A stretch of 55,981 nt of DNA. Origin: Prochlorococcus sp. AG-412-J13 (GTDB lineage: Bacteria > Cyanobacteriota > Cyanobacteriia > PCC-6307 > Cyanobiaceae). The stretch is taken from NCBI GenBank assembly GCA_003214815.1, contig QCLE01000013.1, positions 1 to 55,981 on the forward strand. Direction: 5' to 3'. The translations under genes were made by a program, and so were the position numbers. Every line of letters starts with the position of its first letter. Positions within the stretch are counted from its first letter, which is position 1. Below the pieces are notes generated by a model. It was not told the DNA's origin. It made no database searches and was given only the letters and a program-made list of their open reading frames with translations. Positions 37,404-46,092 of this stretch are shown one piece after another.

Positions 37404-37816
37404 AAATAGCTATGTATTGAATAAATAACAACCCCCCATATCTGTACATCAATATGGTTTTTAAATCTAAAATCAGGATAATTATGATTTTCTGCTTTTA
37501 AATATAATTCATCATTTTTTATAGATAATCTTTTTATTGTAAATTCCCCATCGATCATTGCAATGATAATATTCCCTGGCTTGGCTATTAAACTCTTGTC
37601 TACTATTATTAAATCTTTATCTTTAATTCCTGCATTTATCATTGAGTCACCTTTAACTCTAAGAAAAAAGGTGCTAAACGGATTAGATATTAAATGTTCA
37701 TTTAAGTCAATATTTTCTTCCGTATAGTCATCTGCCGGAGAAGGAAACCCTGCAGATACCGAATCATTTAATAAGGGGATTCTTAACCTTTTAGTAGTTG
37801 AATCAAAGGAATCCAA
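37400..37816 (-). CDS. umuD: UmuD-like S24 peptidase
   Basis: 138 aa LexA/UmuD-type self-cleaving protein that, after trimming, joins UmuC as polymerase V. The Ala22-Gly23 cleavage bond (SAGFPSPADDY), Ser58 in VKGDSM and Lys95 in FTIKRL form a complete catalytic dyad system. There is no N-terminal helix-turn-helix, so it is UmuD and not LexA. It has a TTG start and a LexA-like palindrome 13 nt upstream. Confidence 0.93.
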   Translation of the reverse strand: MDSFDSTTKRLRIPLLNDSVSAGFPSPADDYTEENIDLNEHLISNPFSTFFLRVKGDSMINAGIKDKDLIIVDKSLIAKPGNIIIAMIDGEFTIKRLSIKNDELYLKAENHNYPDFRFKNHIDVQIWGVVIYSIHSYL

Positions 37817-37828
37817 GACTTAAATTAA

Positions 37829-37844
37829 TAGTATATATGTACTA
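37829..37844 (-). promoter_or_regulatory. LexA/SOS-like operator of umuDC
   Basis: The minus strand TAGTACATATATACTA is a 16-bp near-perfect palindrome (7 of 8 positions symmetric). It matches the cyanobacterial LexA pattern (RGTAC-N3-DGTWCB, from memory) with one mismatch. It includes TATACT, which could be the -10 box of the umuD promoter. It ends 13 nt before the umuD TTG. SOS control of this operon is the expected logic. Confidence 0.65.
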
Positions 37845-37915
37845 TACAACAAAAATTCAAAAAATAGTTGGTTATTAAAGTTTTATAGATTAATTTTAGA
37901 TTAAATCTAATTTTT

Positions 37916-38332
37916 CTAAGAACGATGGTAAGGGGAGTTGTTAGATATAGAAAGAGCTCTATAGATTTGCTCGATTAGGATTAATCTAGCTAATTCATGA
38001 GGAAAAGTTAAAGGAGAAAGACTTAGTATAAGATCTGAATTTTTTTTGATATCTGAGCTTATTCCATCAGTATCACCGATTAAGAAATTAATTTTTTTAT
38101 TTTTAAAATTTAAGAGTAAAGAATATAGTTCAACTGAATTAAACTGCTTCCCTTCTTCACTTAGGCAGATAATAATATTGTTATTGGATCTAAGATTATT
38201 TAAATTAAAAGTTTTTAACTCATTAATGATAAGTTCAGGCATTCTTTTTTTGTATTGATTAATTCCATCTCTAATCCAAAGTTTCTTTATTTTGCCGATA
38301 GCATAAATTGTTAATCTATTACTCTGAAGCAT
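37916..38332 (-). CDS. rlmH: 23S rRNA (pseudouridine1915-N3)-methyltransferase RlmH
   Basis: SPOUT methyltransferase, 138 aa, modifying helix 69 of 23S rRNA. Hallmarks are a knot segment with [12 protein letters not shown] near residues 80-91, [24 protein letters not shown] near 103-126, and the C-terminal PYHR motif. There is no clear terminator between it and umuD (99-nt gap). Confidence 0.92.
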   Translation of the reverse strand: MLQSNRLTIYAIGKIKKLWIRDGINQYKKRMPELIINELKTFNLNNLRSNNNIIICLSEEGKQFNSVELYSLLLNFKNKKINFLIGDTDGISSDIKKNSDLILSLSPLTFPHELARLILIEQIYRALSISNNSPYHRS

Positions 38333-38351
38333 AAGTGAATATTAAAACTAA

Positions 38352-38684
38352 TTATTCATCAAGAAGATAATTAAATTCATCATATAGTTCCTCTTCGGTT
38401 GTTAATTTCTTAGAAAAATTAGCTTTTATAGAATTCATCTTAATTTGATTCGGCTCACTTTTTCTTAGTGAATTATTAACGTTAGAAGTCTCTTCTAAAG
38501 ATTCTGAATTATCAATTAACGAATAAAAAATTTTATTGGGATCTTCTGAATTAAGTGGATTGGTAATTAAATTATCATTGTTAGGTATATTTGTGTAATT
38601 ACTTATATTTTTACTTTCGTTATTTAAATTTTTATTTTTTTTAAATTTATGGAGTTTATCTAAATTTTTTTTTGATAAGCTCAT
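38352..38684 (-). CDS. Asn/Ser-rich probably disordered protein, 110 aa
   Basis: Not recognised. The protein is very rich in Asn, Ser, Lys and Glu, without hydrophobic core segments, and ends TTEEELYDEFNYLLDE, an acidic helix that could be a short interaction motif. It has an ATG start and lies 19 nt before rlmH on the same strand, so they may be cotranscribed. A picocyanobacterial conserved hypothetical protein is the most likely label. Confidence 0.55.
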   Translation of the reverse strand: MSLSKKNLDKLHKFKKNKNLNNESKNISNYTNIPNNDNLITNPLNSEDPNKIFYSLIDNSESLEETSNVNNSLRKSEPNQIKMNSIKANFSKKLTTEEELYDEFNYLLDE

Positions 38685-38740
38685 GATATAAAGTATTAAA
38701 TAAATTTATATTTAATTTAAACATATTATTTATCTTTTAG

Positions 38741-39565
38741 ATGAATTCTAAAAACTATCATCAAAAAAAAAGATTTGGACAACACTGGTTGGTAAATAAA
38801 AAAATATTAGAAAAAATTAAAGAAATTGCTGTTCTTAATGAAAATGACTTTATTTTAGAAATTGGTCCAGGGAAAGGAGCTTTAACATCTAAGTTATTAG
38901 ATTCAGAAATTAAAAAATTACATGCGATTGAATTAGATAAAGATTTAATAAATTTATTAAATGATAAATTCAATAATAATGATAAGTTTTCACTTCAGCA
39001 GGGAGATATTCTTTCTGTAAATTTAGGTTCGATGAATAAGAAGATTACAAAAGTGATTGCAAATATTCCTTACAATATAACTGGCCCAATACTGGATATT
39101 TTTATAGGGCGATTGGGCATTATAAGAGACTATAATTACGAAAAAATAATTTTTTTAATGCAGAAAGAAGTTGTAGATAGGATTTTGTCAGAAGAAGGTA
39201 CTCCTAATGCTGGTGCGCTTAGTATAAGAATGCAACTCTTATCAAAAATAAAAAAAATTTGCGATGTACCGCCTTCATCATTTAGTCCGCCTCCAAAAGT
39301 TTTTTCTTCTTTAGTGGTTTTCGAACCAATTAAAAATGATTTAAGATTAGATATTAGTCTAGAAAAATATATAGATAAACTTCTTAGAATTTCATTTAAT
39401 TCAAGAAGAAAAAAGCTTAGAAATACTCTTAATTCAATACTTTCAAATGAAGAGATAAATGAATTATCTGAATCTTCAAAAGTTTGTTTTAATTTAAGAC
39501 CACAAGATATTTCAATTTACCAATGGATTAAGCTTGCAGAAAGTTGTATTAAAATTAAAAAATAA
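38741..39565 (+). CDS. rsmA: 16S rRNA dimethyladenosine transferase RsmA (KsgA)
   Basis: Dimethylates two adjacent adenines near the 3' end of 16S rRNA. 274 aa. The N-terminal [17 protein letters not shown] motif, SAM-binding [11 protein letters not shown] near residues 40-50, and the catalytic [10 protein letters not shown] segment near 109-118 are all there, with the C-terminal helical RNA-binding part ([13 protein letters not shown]). ispE follows 12 nt later. Confidence 0.96.
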   Translation: MNSKNYHQKKRFGQHWLVNKKILEKIKEIAVLNENDFILEIGPGKGALTSKLLDSEIKKLHAIELDKDLINLLNDKFNNNDKFSLQQGDILSVNLGSMNKKITKVIANIPYNITGPILDIFIGRLGIIRDYNYEKIIFLMQKEVVDRILSEEGTPNAGALSIRMQLLSKIKKICDVPPSSFSPPPKVFSSLVVFEPIKNDLRLDISLEKYIDKLLRISFNSRRKKLRNTLNSILSNEEINELSESSKVCFNLRPQDISIYQWIKLAESCIKIKK

Positions 39566-39577
39566 AAATTTAAGTAT

Positions 39578-40513
39578 ATGCAAGATTTAGCTGAAACGAA
39601 AATTGTTATAAAATCTCCTGCCAAAATAAATTTGCACCTTGAAGTTATTGGTAAAAGAGAGGATGGATTCCATGAGTTAGCAATGATTATGCAAAATATT
39701 GATCTTTCTGATTATTTAGAATTTCAAATTAATAATGAAGGTTTAATTAAACTTGAATCTGATTGTAATGATTTAAGCTTATCTAGTGAAAACTTAATTG
39801 TTAAATCGGCAAATCTATTAAGGAAAAAATCAAATATAGATTTCGGTGCGAATATATTTTTAAGAAAAAATATTCCAATTGGTGCAGGATTAGCTGGTGG
39901 ATCCAGTAATGCAGCAGCAACATTAATTGGTCTTAATAAGTTATGGGATTTGAGCTTAGATCAAGAAACATTATGTTCATTAGCATCAACTTTAGGATCT
40001 GATATTCCCTTTTTTATAAATGGTGGCATTCAATTATGTTTTGGAAGAGGCGAAATTTTGGAGAAATTAGATTCAAACTTTGAATATGGAGTAATTCTTA
40101 TAAAAAATCCAAATGTATCAGTATCTACTGCTGAAACTTATAAAAAATATAGTAATAAATTTTGTGATCAATATCTTACTAATAGAGAAATGATTGAGAA
40201 CATAAGAAAAAATTTAAGAGAAAATTGTTTAAATAATTTAAATTTTGATAATCAATATTTAACTATAAAAAATGATTTGCAGTTAGTTGTTGAAAATGAT
40301 AATGATTCTGTAAAGCAGGCATTAATTTTACTTTCTAAATTAGAGAATTGTTTGACATATTCAATGAGTGGATCAGGCCCTACATGCTTTGCACTCTTTA
40401 AAGATATAGAGACTGCTAAAAAAGAATTAGCTGCAAATTATAAACTATTTCAAGATAAAGGTTACGATTCATGGGTTTGCACTTTCCTTGAAAAAGGAAT
40501 AACATTCATTTAA
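39578..40513 (+). CDS. ispE: 4-diphosphocytidyl-2-C-methyl-D-erythritol kinase IspE
   Basis: GHMP kinase of the MEP isoprenoid pathway, 311 aa. The N-terminal SPAKINLHLEVIGKREDGFHEL motif, ATP-binding PIGAGLAGGSSNAAA near residues 105-119, and C-terminal SMSGSGPTCFALF are intact. It supplies precursors for carotenoids, chlorophyll phytol and quinones. It is translationally close to rsmA, an arrangement common in bacteria. Confidence 0.96.
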   Translation: MQDLAETKIVIKSPAKINLHLEVIGKREDGFHELAMIMQNIDLSDYLEFQINNEGLIKLESDCNDLSLSSENLIVKSANLLRKKSNIDFGANIFLRKNIPIGAGLAGGSSNAAATLIGLNKLWDLSLDQETLCSLASTLGSDIPFFINGGIQLCFGRGEILEKLDSNFEYGVILIKNPNVSVSTAETYKKYSNKFCDQYLTNREMIENIRKNLRENCLNNLNFDNQYLTIKNDLQLVVENDNDSVKQALILLSKLENCLTYSMSGSGPTCFALFKDIETAKKELAANYKLFQDKGYDSWVCTFLEKGITFI

Positions 40514-40536
40514 ATTTTTTTATACAAAATTTTATT

Positions 40537-40839
40537 GTGGCTGAAAATAGTAATGAAAATATGGAAAAAAATATTCCCGAAAAAGGACCATTAAGTTTTA
40601 TTGTTGGATCATTAACCAGTTTTTTATTATTTATATTTTTTTATTTCTTAAGTAATAAAATTGCAATTTATTTTTCAATACATAAACCATCTAATTCTTC
40701 TGAAATTGTCCAAAATATTTCTTCTAGTATTAATACCTTAATAATTGGATTATCTTTTTTACTAACTTTTTCATTTGCTTTTATAGGCATTGGACTTTTC
40801 ATTGTATTTATTCGAAGTTTTTTTCTGAAGAAAAGTTGA
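40537..40839 (+). CDS. DUF3082-family membrane protein, 100 aa
   Basis: Two transmembrane helices (about residues 20-40 and 68-92), separated by a short polar loop. The segment LSFIVGSLTSFLLFIFFYFL and a matching later helix fit the cyanobacterial DUF3082 pattern. It has a GTG start. It lies 23 nt after ispE. Function is unknown. Confidence 0.7.
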   Translation: MAENSNENMEKNIPEKGPLSFIVGSLTSFLLFIFFYFLSNKIAIYFSIHKPSNSSEIVQNISSSINTLIIGLSFLLTFSFAFIGIGLFIVFIRSFFLKKS

Positions 40840-40875
40840 ATTACCAATATTATTAAAAAAAAACACTTTCTTTGA

Positions 40876-40971
40876 ATGTCTTTACATGACCTAGGCCTTT
40901 TGATTCTTTTGCTCTCACCAGGAATGATTTTGTCAATATTACTACTTATAACCTTTGCAGAAGGAGGATAA
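40876..40971 (+). CDS. Hydrophobic mini-protein, 31 aa
   Basis: ATG-to-TAA frame encoding MSLHDLGLLILLLSPGMILS and ending in LLLITFAEGG. It is almost entirely one transmembrane helix, of the size of the smallest photosynthetic subunits (PetL, PetN, PsaM), though it is not one I recognise. It sits alone in the 185-nt gap before pdhB. Chance occurrence cannot be ruled out, but the DNA has no stop codons in this frame and the gap has no other explanation. Confidence 0.5.
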   Translation: MSLHDLGLLILLLSPGMILSILLLITFAEGG

Positions 40972-41024
40972 CTTAATTAATCAAAGTGGTAGGATTATAT
41001 ATGTGATCAATTAGGTAATTAATT

Positions 41025-42008
41025 TTGGCTGGAACATTATTGTTTAATGCTTTGAAAGAGGCAATTGATGAGGAAATGGCAAATGATGTTAATGTTTGTG
41101 TCATGGGTGAGGACGTTGGACAATATGGAGGTTCTTATAAGGTAACTAAGGATTTATATGAAAAATATGGTGAATTAAGAGTATTAGATACTCCTATTGC
41201 AGAGAATAGCTTTACAGGTATGGCAGTTGGTGCTGCAATGACGGGGTTAAGACCAATAGTTGAAGGAATGAATATGGGCTTTTTACTTTTAGCGTTTAAT
41301 CAAATATCAAATAATATGGGCATGCTTCGATATACAAGTGGAGGAAATTATAAAATACCAGCAGTAGTTCGGGGGCCTGGAGGAGTTGGTCGTCAACTTG
41401 GAGCTGAACACAGTCAAAGGCTTGAAGCATATTTTCATGCTGTTCCAGGCATAAAAATAGTGGCATGTAGCACTCCCACAAATGCTAAAGGTTTAATGAA
41501 AGCAGCGATAAGAGATAATAATCCAGTTCTGTTTTTCGAACATGTTCTTCTATACAACTTATCTGAAGAATTGCCTGAGGGTGACTATACTTGTGCCTTA
41601 GATCAGGCGGACATTGTAAAAGAGGGTAAAGATATTACTTTATTAACCTATTCAAGAATGAGGCATCACTGTCTCAAAGCTGTTGAAGAATTAGAAAAAA
41701 AAGGAATAGATGTTGAATTAATTGATTTGATAAGTTTAAAACCATTTGATATGGAAACTATTGCCAAATCAGTAAGAAAGACAAATAAAGTAATTATCGT
41801 TGAAGAATGTATGAAGACTGGAGGTATTGGAGCCGAATTGATTGCATTGATTACGGAAGAGTGTTTCGATGATCTTGATGCCAGACCAATTAGGTTATCC
41901 AGTCAGGATATCCCAACACCCTATAATGGTAATCTTGAGAATTTGACAATAATTCAACCACATCAAATAGTTGAAAAAGTTGAACATTTAATTAGTGGGA
42001 GTATATAG
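41025..42008 (+). CDS. pdhB: Pyruvate dehydrogenase E1 beta subunit
   Basis: Thiamine-diphosphate-dependent E1 beta of the pyruvate dehydrogenase complex, 327 aa, TTG start. Motifs: [20 protein letters not shown] near residues 25-44 with the conserved acid, [18 protein letters not shown] near 62-79, [16 protein letters not shown] near 115-130, and HVLLYN. It forms acetyl-CoA with E1 alpha, E2 and E3 encoded elsewhere. Followed by secD 3 nt later. Confidence 0.95.
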   Translation: MAGTLLFNALKEAIDEEMANDVNVCVMGEDVGQYGGSYKVTKDLYEKYGELRVLDTPIAENSFTGMAVGAAMTGLRPIVEGMNMGFLLLAFNQISNNMGMLRYTSGGNYKIPAVVRGPGGVGRQLGAEHSQRLEAYFHAVPGIKIVACSTPTNAKGLMKAAIRDNNPVLFFEHVLLYNLSEELPEGDYTCALDQADIVKEGKDITLLTYSRMRHHCLKAVEELEKKGIDVELIDLISLKPFDMETIAKSVRKTNKVIIVEECMKTGGIGAELIALITEECFDDLDARPIRLSSQDIPTPYNGNLENLTIIQPHQIVEKVEHLISGSI

Positions 42009-42011
42009 TCA

Positions 42012-43481
42012 ATGAAAAGAAGGCAAGGTTGGCTTTTTTTTATAATATTTCTACTTACTTTATCTGTTTATTTATTAATAAATTACCCCTTACAGTTGGG
42101 ATTGGATTTAAAAGGGGGTTCTCAACTTACACTACAAATCATTAAAGAGGAAGGTAAAGTAACCAAGGATGAACTTGAAGCAGTTAATTCGGTTATAGAT
42201 AGACGCGTTAACAATTTAGGTGTTTCGGAGTCTAACTTGCAAACACTTGGTGGAGATCAATTAATATTAGAATTGCCCGGAGAACAAAATCCATTAGTTG
42301 CTTCAAGAGTTTTAGGTAAGACTGCCTTATTAGAATTTAGAACCCAAAAAGAAGGGACATCTTCAGATTTAAAAAGTTTGCAACTTCAGAGATTGAATAT
42401 TAAAGAATTAATTGAACAATATTCCTCTTTAGAAAAAAGTCAATATGATGATAATTTCTTGAAAATTATTCAGGATGATCTTCAAGAAACTCAGCAAGAA
42501 TTAAAGTATTCATCTAATAGTAAGGATTTATATGGGAAGTTAATTGATATTAAAAGTTATATTGACAATGAAATTACGAATTTATTTGTAAAAACCAATT
42601 TATCTGGAAAGGATCTAATTAACGCAGGAAGAAGACAAGAACAAACAAATAGTAGTTGGGAGGTTTTTTTAACTTTCAGTAATTCAGGAGGAGATAAATT
42701 TGCCGAGATCACAAAGTCAATTGCTGGCACTGATCGACTATTAGCTATCATTCTTGATGGAGAATCTATAAGTGAAGCTAGTGTTGGTAGTCAGTTTGCT
42801 AATACTGGCATTACAGGTGGATCAGCAACTATAAGTGGTAATTTTAGTGCTGAAAAAGCGAGAGAATTAGAGGTTCAACTTAAAGGTGGTTCCTTGCCCT
42901 TGCCTATTGAAATAGTAGAAACTAACACTATTGGTGCTCTGCTGGGATCCAAAAATATTTTAAAAAGTCTTTATGCAGCTATTAGTGGATTAATTATTGT
43001 GGGTATATTTATGATTTTTAATTATAGAATATTAGGTTTTGTTTCAGTTCTCTCTCTAGTACTTTATGGATTCTTTAACTTGGCCTTATATTCTTTAATT
43101 CCTGTTACTTTAACTTTACCTGGAATATCTGGGCTTATACTTAGTATCGGAATGGCTGTTGATGCGAATATTCTTATATTTGAGAGAATTAGAGAAGAAT
43201 TATTTAATGGCAATACTCTTACAAGATCTATTGATAGCGGTTTTCAAAGAGCTAATTCATCAATAATTGATGGCCATATTACAACTCTTCTAAGTTGTTT
43301 TGTATTGTTTTTATTAGGAACAAATTTTGTTAAAGGTTTTGCTGCAACATTAGGGATTGGTGTCTTAATAAGCTTGTTTACATCATTAAATTGTTCCAAA
43401 ACTATTTTGCGATTTTTTACAACATATCAATCTCTAAGACAAAAAAATCTTTACCTACCAAGGAACAATTTTTCTAATTAA
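42012..43481 (+). CDS. secD: Protein translocase subunit SecD
   Basis: 489 aa. One N-terminal helix, a large periplasmic P1 region beginning GLDLKGGSQLTLQ, and about five C-terminal helices with GMAVDANILIFERIREEL, the conserved D4-type motif. With SecF it uses the proton motive force to complete export through SecYEG. It overlaps translationally with secF by close spacing (22 nt). Confidence 0.95.
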   Translation: MKRRQGWLFFIIFLLTLSVYLLINYPLQLGLDLKGGSQLTLQIIKEEGKVTKDELEAVNSVIDRRVNNLGVSESNLQTLGGDQLILELPGEQNPLVASRVLGKTALLEFRTQKEGTSSDLKSLQLQRLNIKELIEQYSSLEKSQYDDNFLKIIQDDLQETQQELKYSSNSKDLYGKLIDIKSYIDNEITNLFVKTNLSGKDLINAGRRQEQTNSSWEVFLTFSNSGGDKFAEITKSIAGTDRLLAIILDGESISEASVGSQFANTGITGGSATISGNFSAEKARELEVQLKGGSLPLPIEIVETNTIGALLGSKNILKSLYAAISGLIIVGIFMIFNYRILGFVSVLSLVLYGFFNLALYSLIPVTLTLPGISGLILSIGMAVDANILIFERIREELFNGNTLTRSIDSGFQRANSSIIDGHITTLLSCFVLFLLGTNFVKGFAATLGIGVLISLFTSLNCSKTILRFFTTYQSLRQKNLYLPRNNFSN

Positions 43482-43503
43482 ATTTTTTATTTCTAATTTA
43501 TCC

Positions 43504-44418
43504 ATGAAATTCAACCTTGAACTAATAAAAAATAAAAGAAAGATAATTGCTTTTTCAACCTTTCTTATTTTATTGAGTCTTTTAGGAATTTTATATTCAA
43601 CATTTAATACTTCTTATAAGAAACCAATAAATCTAGGGATGGATTTTGTTGGGGGTAACGAATTAAGAATAGAGAGAGTTTGTGAAGAGGAATGTTCTAA
43701 TATTTCCCCTGATTTAGTTTTAGAAAATTTAAGAGAGATCTCCAAAAATAAAAACGTTTTCAATAATATTAAATTACAATTTCAAAATTATAATAAATTA
43801 ATTTCAATAAGAACACCTTATTTGAGTATTGAAGAATCAAATAATCTTATTACTAATCTTGAAAATATTATTGGGCCTCTAAATTATGAGAGTAAGGATT
43901 CAAGATTAATAGGTCCAAAGCTTGGGAAAAGATTACTTACTAATTGTGTTACTTCTTTGTTAGTTTCTTTATTTGCAATATCTTTATATATAACTATTAG
44001 ATTTGATAAGAAATATGCACTATTTGCATTATTAGCTTTATTCCATGATTTGTTAATTGTTTTCGGTATCTTCTCCTGGTTGGGAATTATCTTATCTGTC
44101 GAGGTAAATAGTTTATTTGCTGTGTCCTTGTTAACTATTGCTGGTTATTCTGTAAATGATACTGTTGTTATATTTGATAGAATTCGTGAAAATTTAAGAT
44201 CAAGGAAAGAAGGCTTTAACGAAACTATTCAATTATCAGTTAATGAATCATTTAGGAGGACAACGTTTACAAGTATTACAACCCTTATCCCTTTATTAAG
44301 CTTAATTTTGTTTGGATCTTACTCACTATTTTGGTTTTCTGTGGCCTTATCATTAGGAATTATAGTTGGAAGTTATTCAAGTATTTTATTGGCTCCATCT
44401 TTTTTGCTTAAAGACTGA
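43504..44418 (+). CDS. secF: Protein translocase subunit SecF
   Basis: 304 aa, SecF of normal size. It has an N-terminal helix, GMDFVGGNELRI near residue 46, SLFAVSLLTIAGYSVNDTVVIFDRIREN near 205-232 and RTTFTSITTLIPLLSL near 256-271. It is the partner of SecD encoded just upstream. The two Cys-containing positions near residue 60 (CEEECS) are a local oddity. Confidence 0.95.
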   Translation: MKFNLELIKNKRKIIAFSTFLILLSLLGILYSTFNTSYKKPINLGMDFVGGNELRIERVCEEECSNISPDLVLENLREISKNKNVFNNIKLQFQNYNKLISIRTPYLSIEESNNLITNLENIIGPLNYESKDSRLIGPKLGKRLLTNCVTSLLVSLFAISLYITIRFDKKYALFALLALFHDLLIVFGIFSWLGIILSVEVNSLFAVSLLTIAGYSVNDTVVIFDRIRENLRSRKEGFNETIQLSVNESFRRTTFTSITTLIPLLSLILFGSYSLFWFSVALSLGIIVGSYSSILLAPSFLLKD

Positions 44419-44436
44419 GATTAAGATTCTAACTTT

Positions 44437-44619
44437 ATGAAATTGAATTACTATTTAATTATTTTACTTTCATTAGTTTTAATAGATCTTTCTACTGAGT
44501 TAAGAATATTATTTGATCATTTTACTTTTAGTTCACTATATTTTGCTATCGGTAAACATCCTTTAGCTTTTTTTATACTTTTTTCCTACCCATATTTATA
44601 TAAAAAATTAATTAAGTAG
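44437..44619 (+). CDS. Small membrane protein, 60 aa
   Basis: A frame of 61 codons beginning 18 nt after secF. The protein has two probable transmembrane helices (residues about 4-20 and 38-55) and a basic C-terminus, YLYKKLIK. It is probably in the secDF transcription unit. Not recognised; the convergent gene at 44623 ends 3 nt later. Confidence 0.55.
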   Translation: MKLNYYLIILLSLVLIDLSTELRILFDHFTFSSLYFAIGKHPLAFFILFSYPYLYKKLIK

Positions 44620-44622
44620 TTT

Positions 44623-45666
44623 TTAAATATCTTTAATTGATTCTTTGATTAAAACCTGTATTACTACAGCTAATGGAAGAGATAGAATTAGGCCTAATGG
44701 ACCAAAAATGAAGGTAAATCCAAATTGTGATATTAATGTCAAACCAGGAAGTAAGTTTGCTTTTTTCTTCATAATAGATGGCATTATTATATAGCTTTCA
44801 ATATTTTGAATGATTACATATGCTCCTAAAACGGCAAGTGGCTTCCAAAAATTATCTAATAGTGCAATTGAAATTGGAAATATACCACTAATAACTGGCC
44901 CTATATTTGGAATTATATTAAGAACCATCGCTATTAAAGCATTTGAGACAACATATTTTACATCTAATATAGATAAAACTATTAATGATAATAGACCTAC
45001 TGATAATGAGCTTATGACCATAGAAAAGGACCAATTTGCTAATGCAATATTGCATTTATCCAGAATATTTCTAAATTTATTGCGATAATTTTTTGGAATT
45101 AATAGAAGAATATTTTCTTTATATTCTTTAGGTTCAATAGAAATCATCAAACTGACTACTAATACGAATATTAATTTCAAAAGACCTGAACCCAGATTCC
45201 CCGCTATATTAATTAAATTTCTAAAACTTTCTTGAATAGCTTTTGCAATAGTTGCAGCATCTGGAATAGTAACAATATTATTTATAAGATTGAATATGTC
45301 TAAAACATTTTCTGATTTTCCGCCATAAAGTAGGCTATTCAATTTGTTCAGATTTGTATTAATTAAAATATTTATTTTTGATAAACCATTTGGAATATCA
45401 ACTAGTATTTCATTGAATTCATTTATAAATGGAGGCAGAACAAGAATAAAAATAGTAAATACTATTACTGATATAAAAGTTAATACAAGAAACAAAGAGA
45501 GCAATCGGGGAAGTTTTAAACCCTTTTGCATTTGATTACATAAATTACATACAATATTTGAAATTACTAAAGAGCAAATTATTAGGAGTAGAAAATCTCT
45601 TAAAGTCCATATTATTAACGATGTGATTAAAATTACTACTAACTTGAAATATGATGAACTACTCAA
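44623..45666 (-). CDS. AI-2E-family (PerM/YdiK) transporter
   Basis: 347 aa with about eight helices and the family's VLNIIPNIGPVISGIFPISIAL motif near residues 243-264 and LTLISQFGFTFIFGPLGLILSLPLA near 314-338. AI-2E members export autoinducer-2, Na+/H+ or peptides in different bacteria, so the substrate is unknown. It ends next to the secDF-side mini-gene and starts 13 nt after psb28 ends, so it may be cotranscribed with psb28. Confidence 0.85.
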   Translation of the reverse strand: MSSSSYFKLVVILITSLIIWTLRDFLLLIICSLVISNIVCNLCNQMQKGLKLPRLLSLFLVLTFISVIVFTIFILVLPPFINEFNEILVDIPNGLSKINILINTNLNKLNSLLYGGKSENVLDIFNLINNIVTIPDAATIAKAIQESFRNLINIAGNLGSGLLKLIFVLVVSLMISIEPKEYKENILLLIPKNYRNKFRNILDKCNIALANWSFSMVISSLSVGLLSLIVLSILDVKYVVSNALIAMVLNIIPNIGPVISGIFPISIALLDNFWKPLAVLGAYVIIQNIESYIIMPSIMKKKANLLPGLTLISQFGFTFIFGPLGLILSLPLAVVIQVLIKESIKDI

Positions 45667-45679
45667 TTTACAAAATATT

Positions 45680-46033
45680 CTACTTCTTCTCAGAATATCC
45701 TAATCCATTTGATTTGGCATAACTATTTGCAAATCTCATAAATCTCTCAAAGTCTGAAGTATTTTTCCAAATATAAACTGCCTCTAAAAATATGGGTTCT
45801 CCATCAACAAATTTTACTTTAACTTCCCTTGTTAGTATTTCACCTTCACTATCAATCATACGCATACCTGTGATTTCACCTTCTGTAATTGAAGATAATG
45901 CCTGAGGTTTCTCGAACAAAAATAATGCTTGACCAGTTGTACCATCTTTACTCCTAGTCAGTCTTATTTCAGGAACAACTGGTTCATCTGTTCCTTGATA
46001 AAATTGTATTTTTGCAGTTTTATTTACTGTCAT
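45680..46033 (-). CDS. psb28: Photosystem II assembly protein Psb28
   Basis: 117 aa, a soluble protein that binds CP47-containing assembly intermediates on the cytoplasmic side of thylakoids. Family motifs: [20 protein letters not shown] near residues 9-28, [16 protein letters not shown] near 31-46, and the C-terminal [19 protein letters not shown]. Its full length is normal. It sits between the AI-2E gene and selU on the minus strand. Confidence 0.95.
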   Translation of the reverse strand: MTVNKTAKIQFYQGTDEPVVPEIRLTRSKDGTTGQALFLFEKPQALSSITEGEITGMRMIDSEGEILTREVKVKFVDGEPIFLEAVYIWKNTSDFERFMRFANSYAKSNGLGYSEKK

Positions 46034-46092
46034 AATATTCTTAAGATATTTTTTATTTTAAGAAAAAATTTTTACTTTCGTTTTCAAATATT

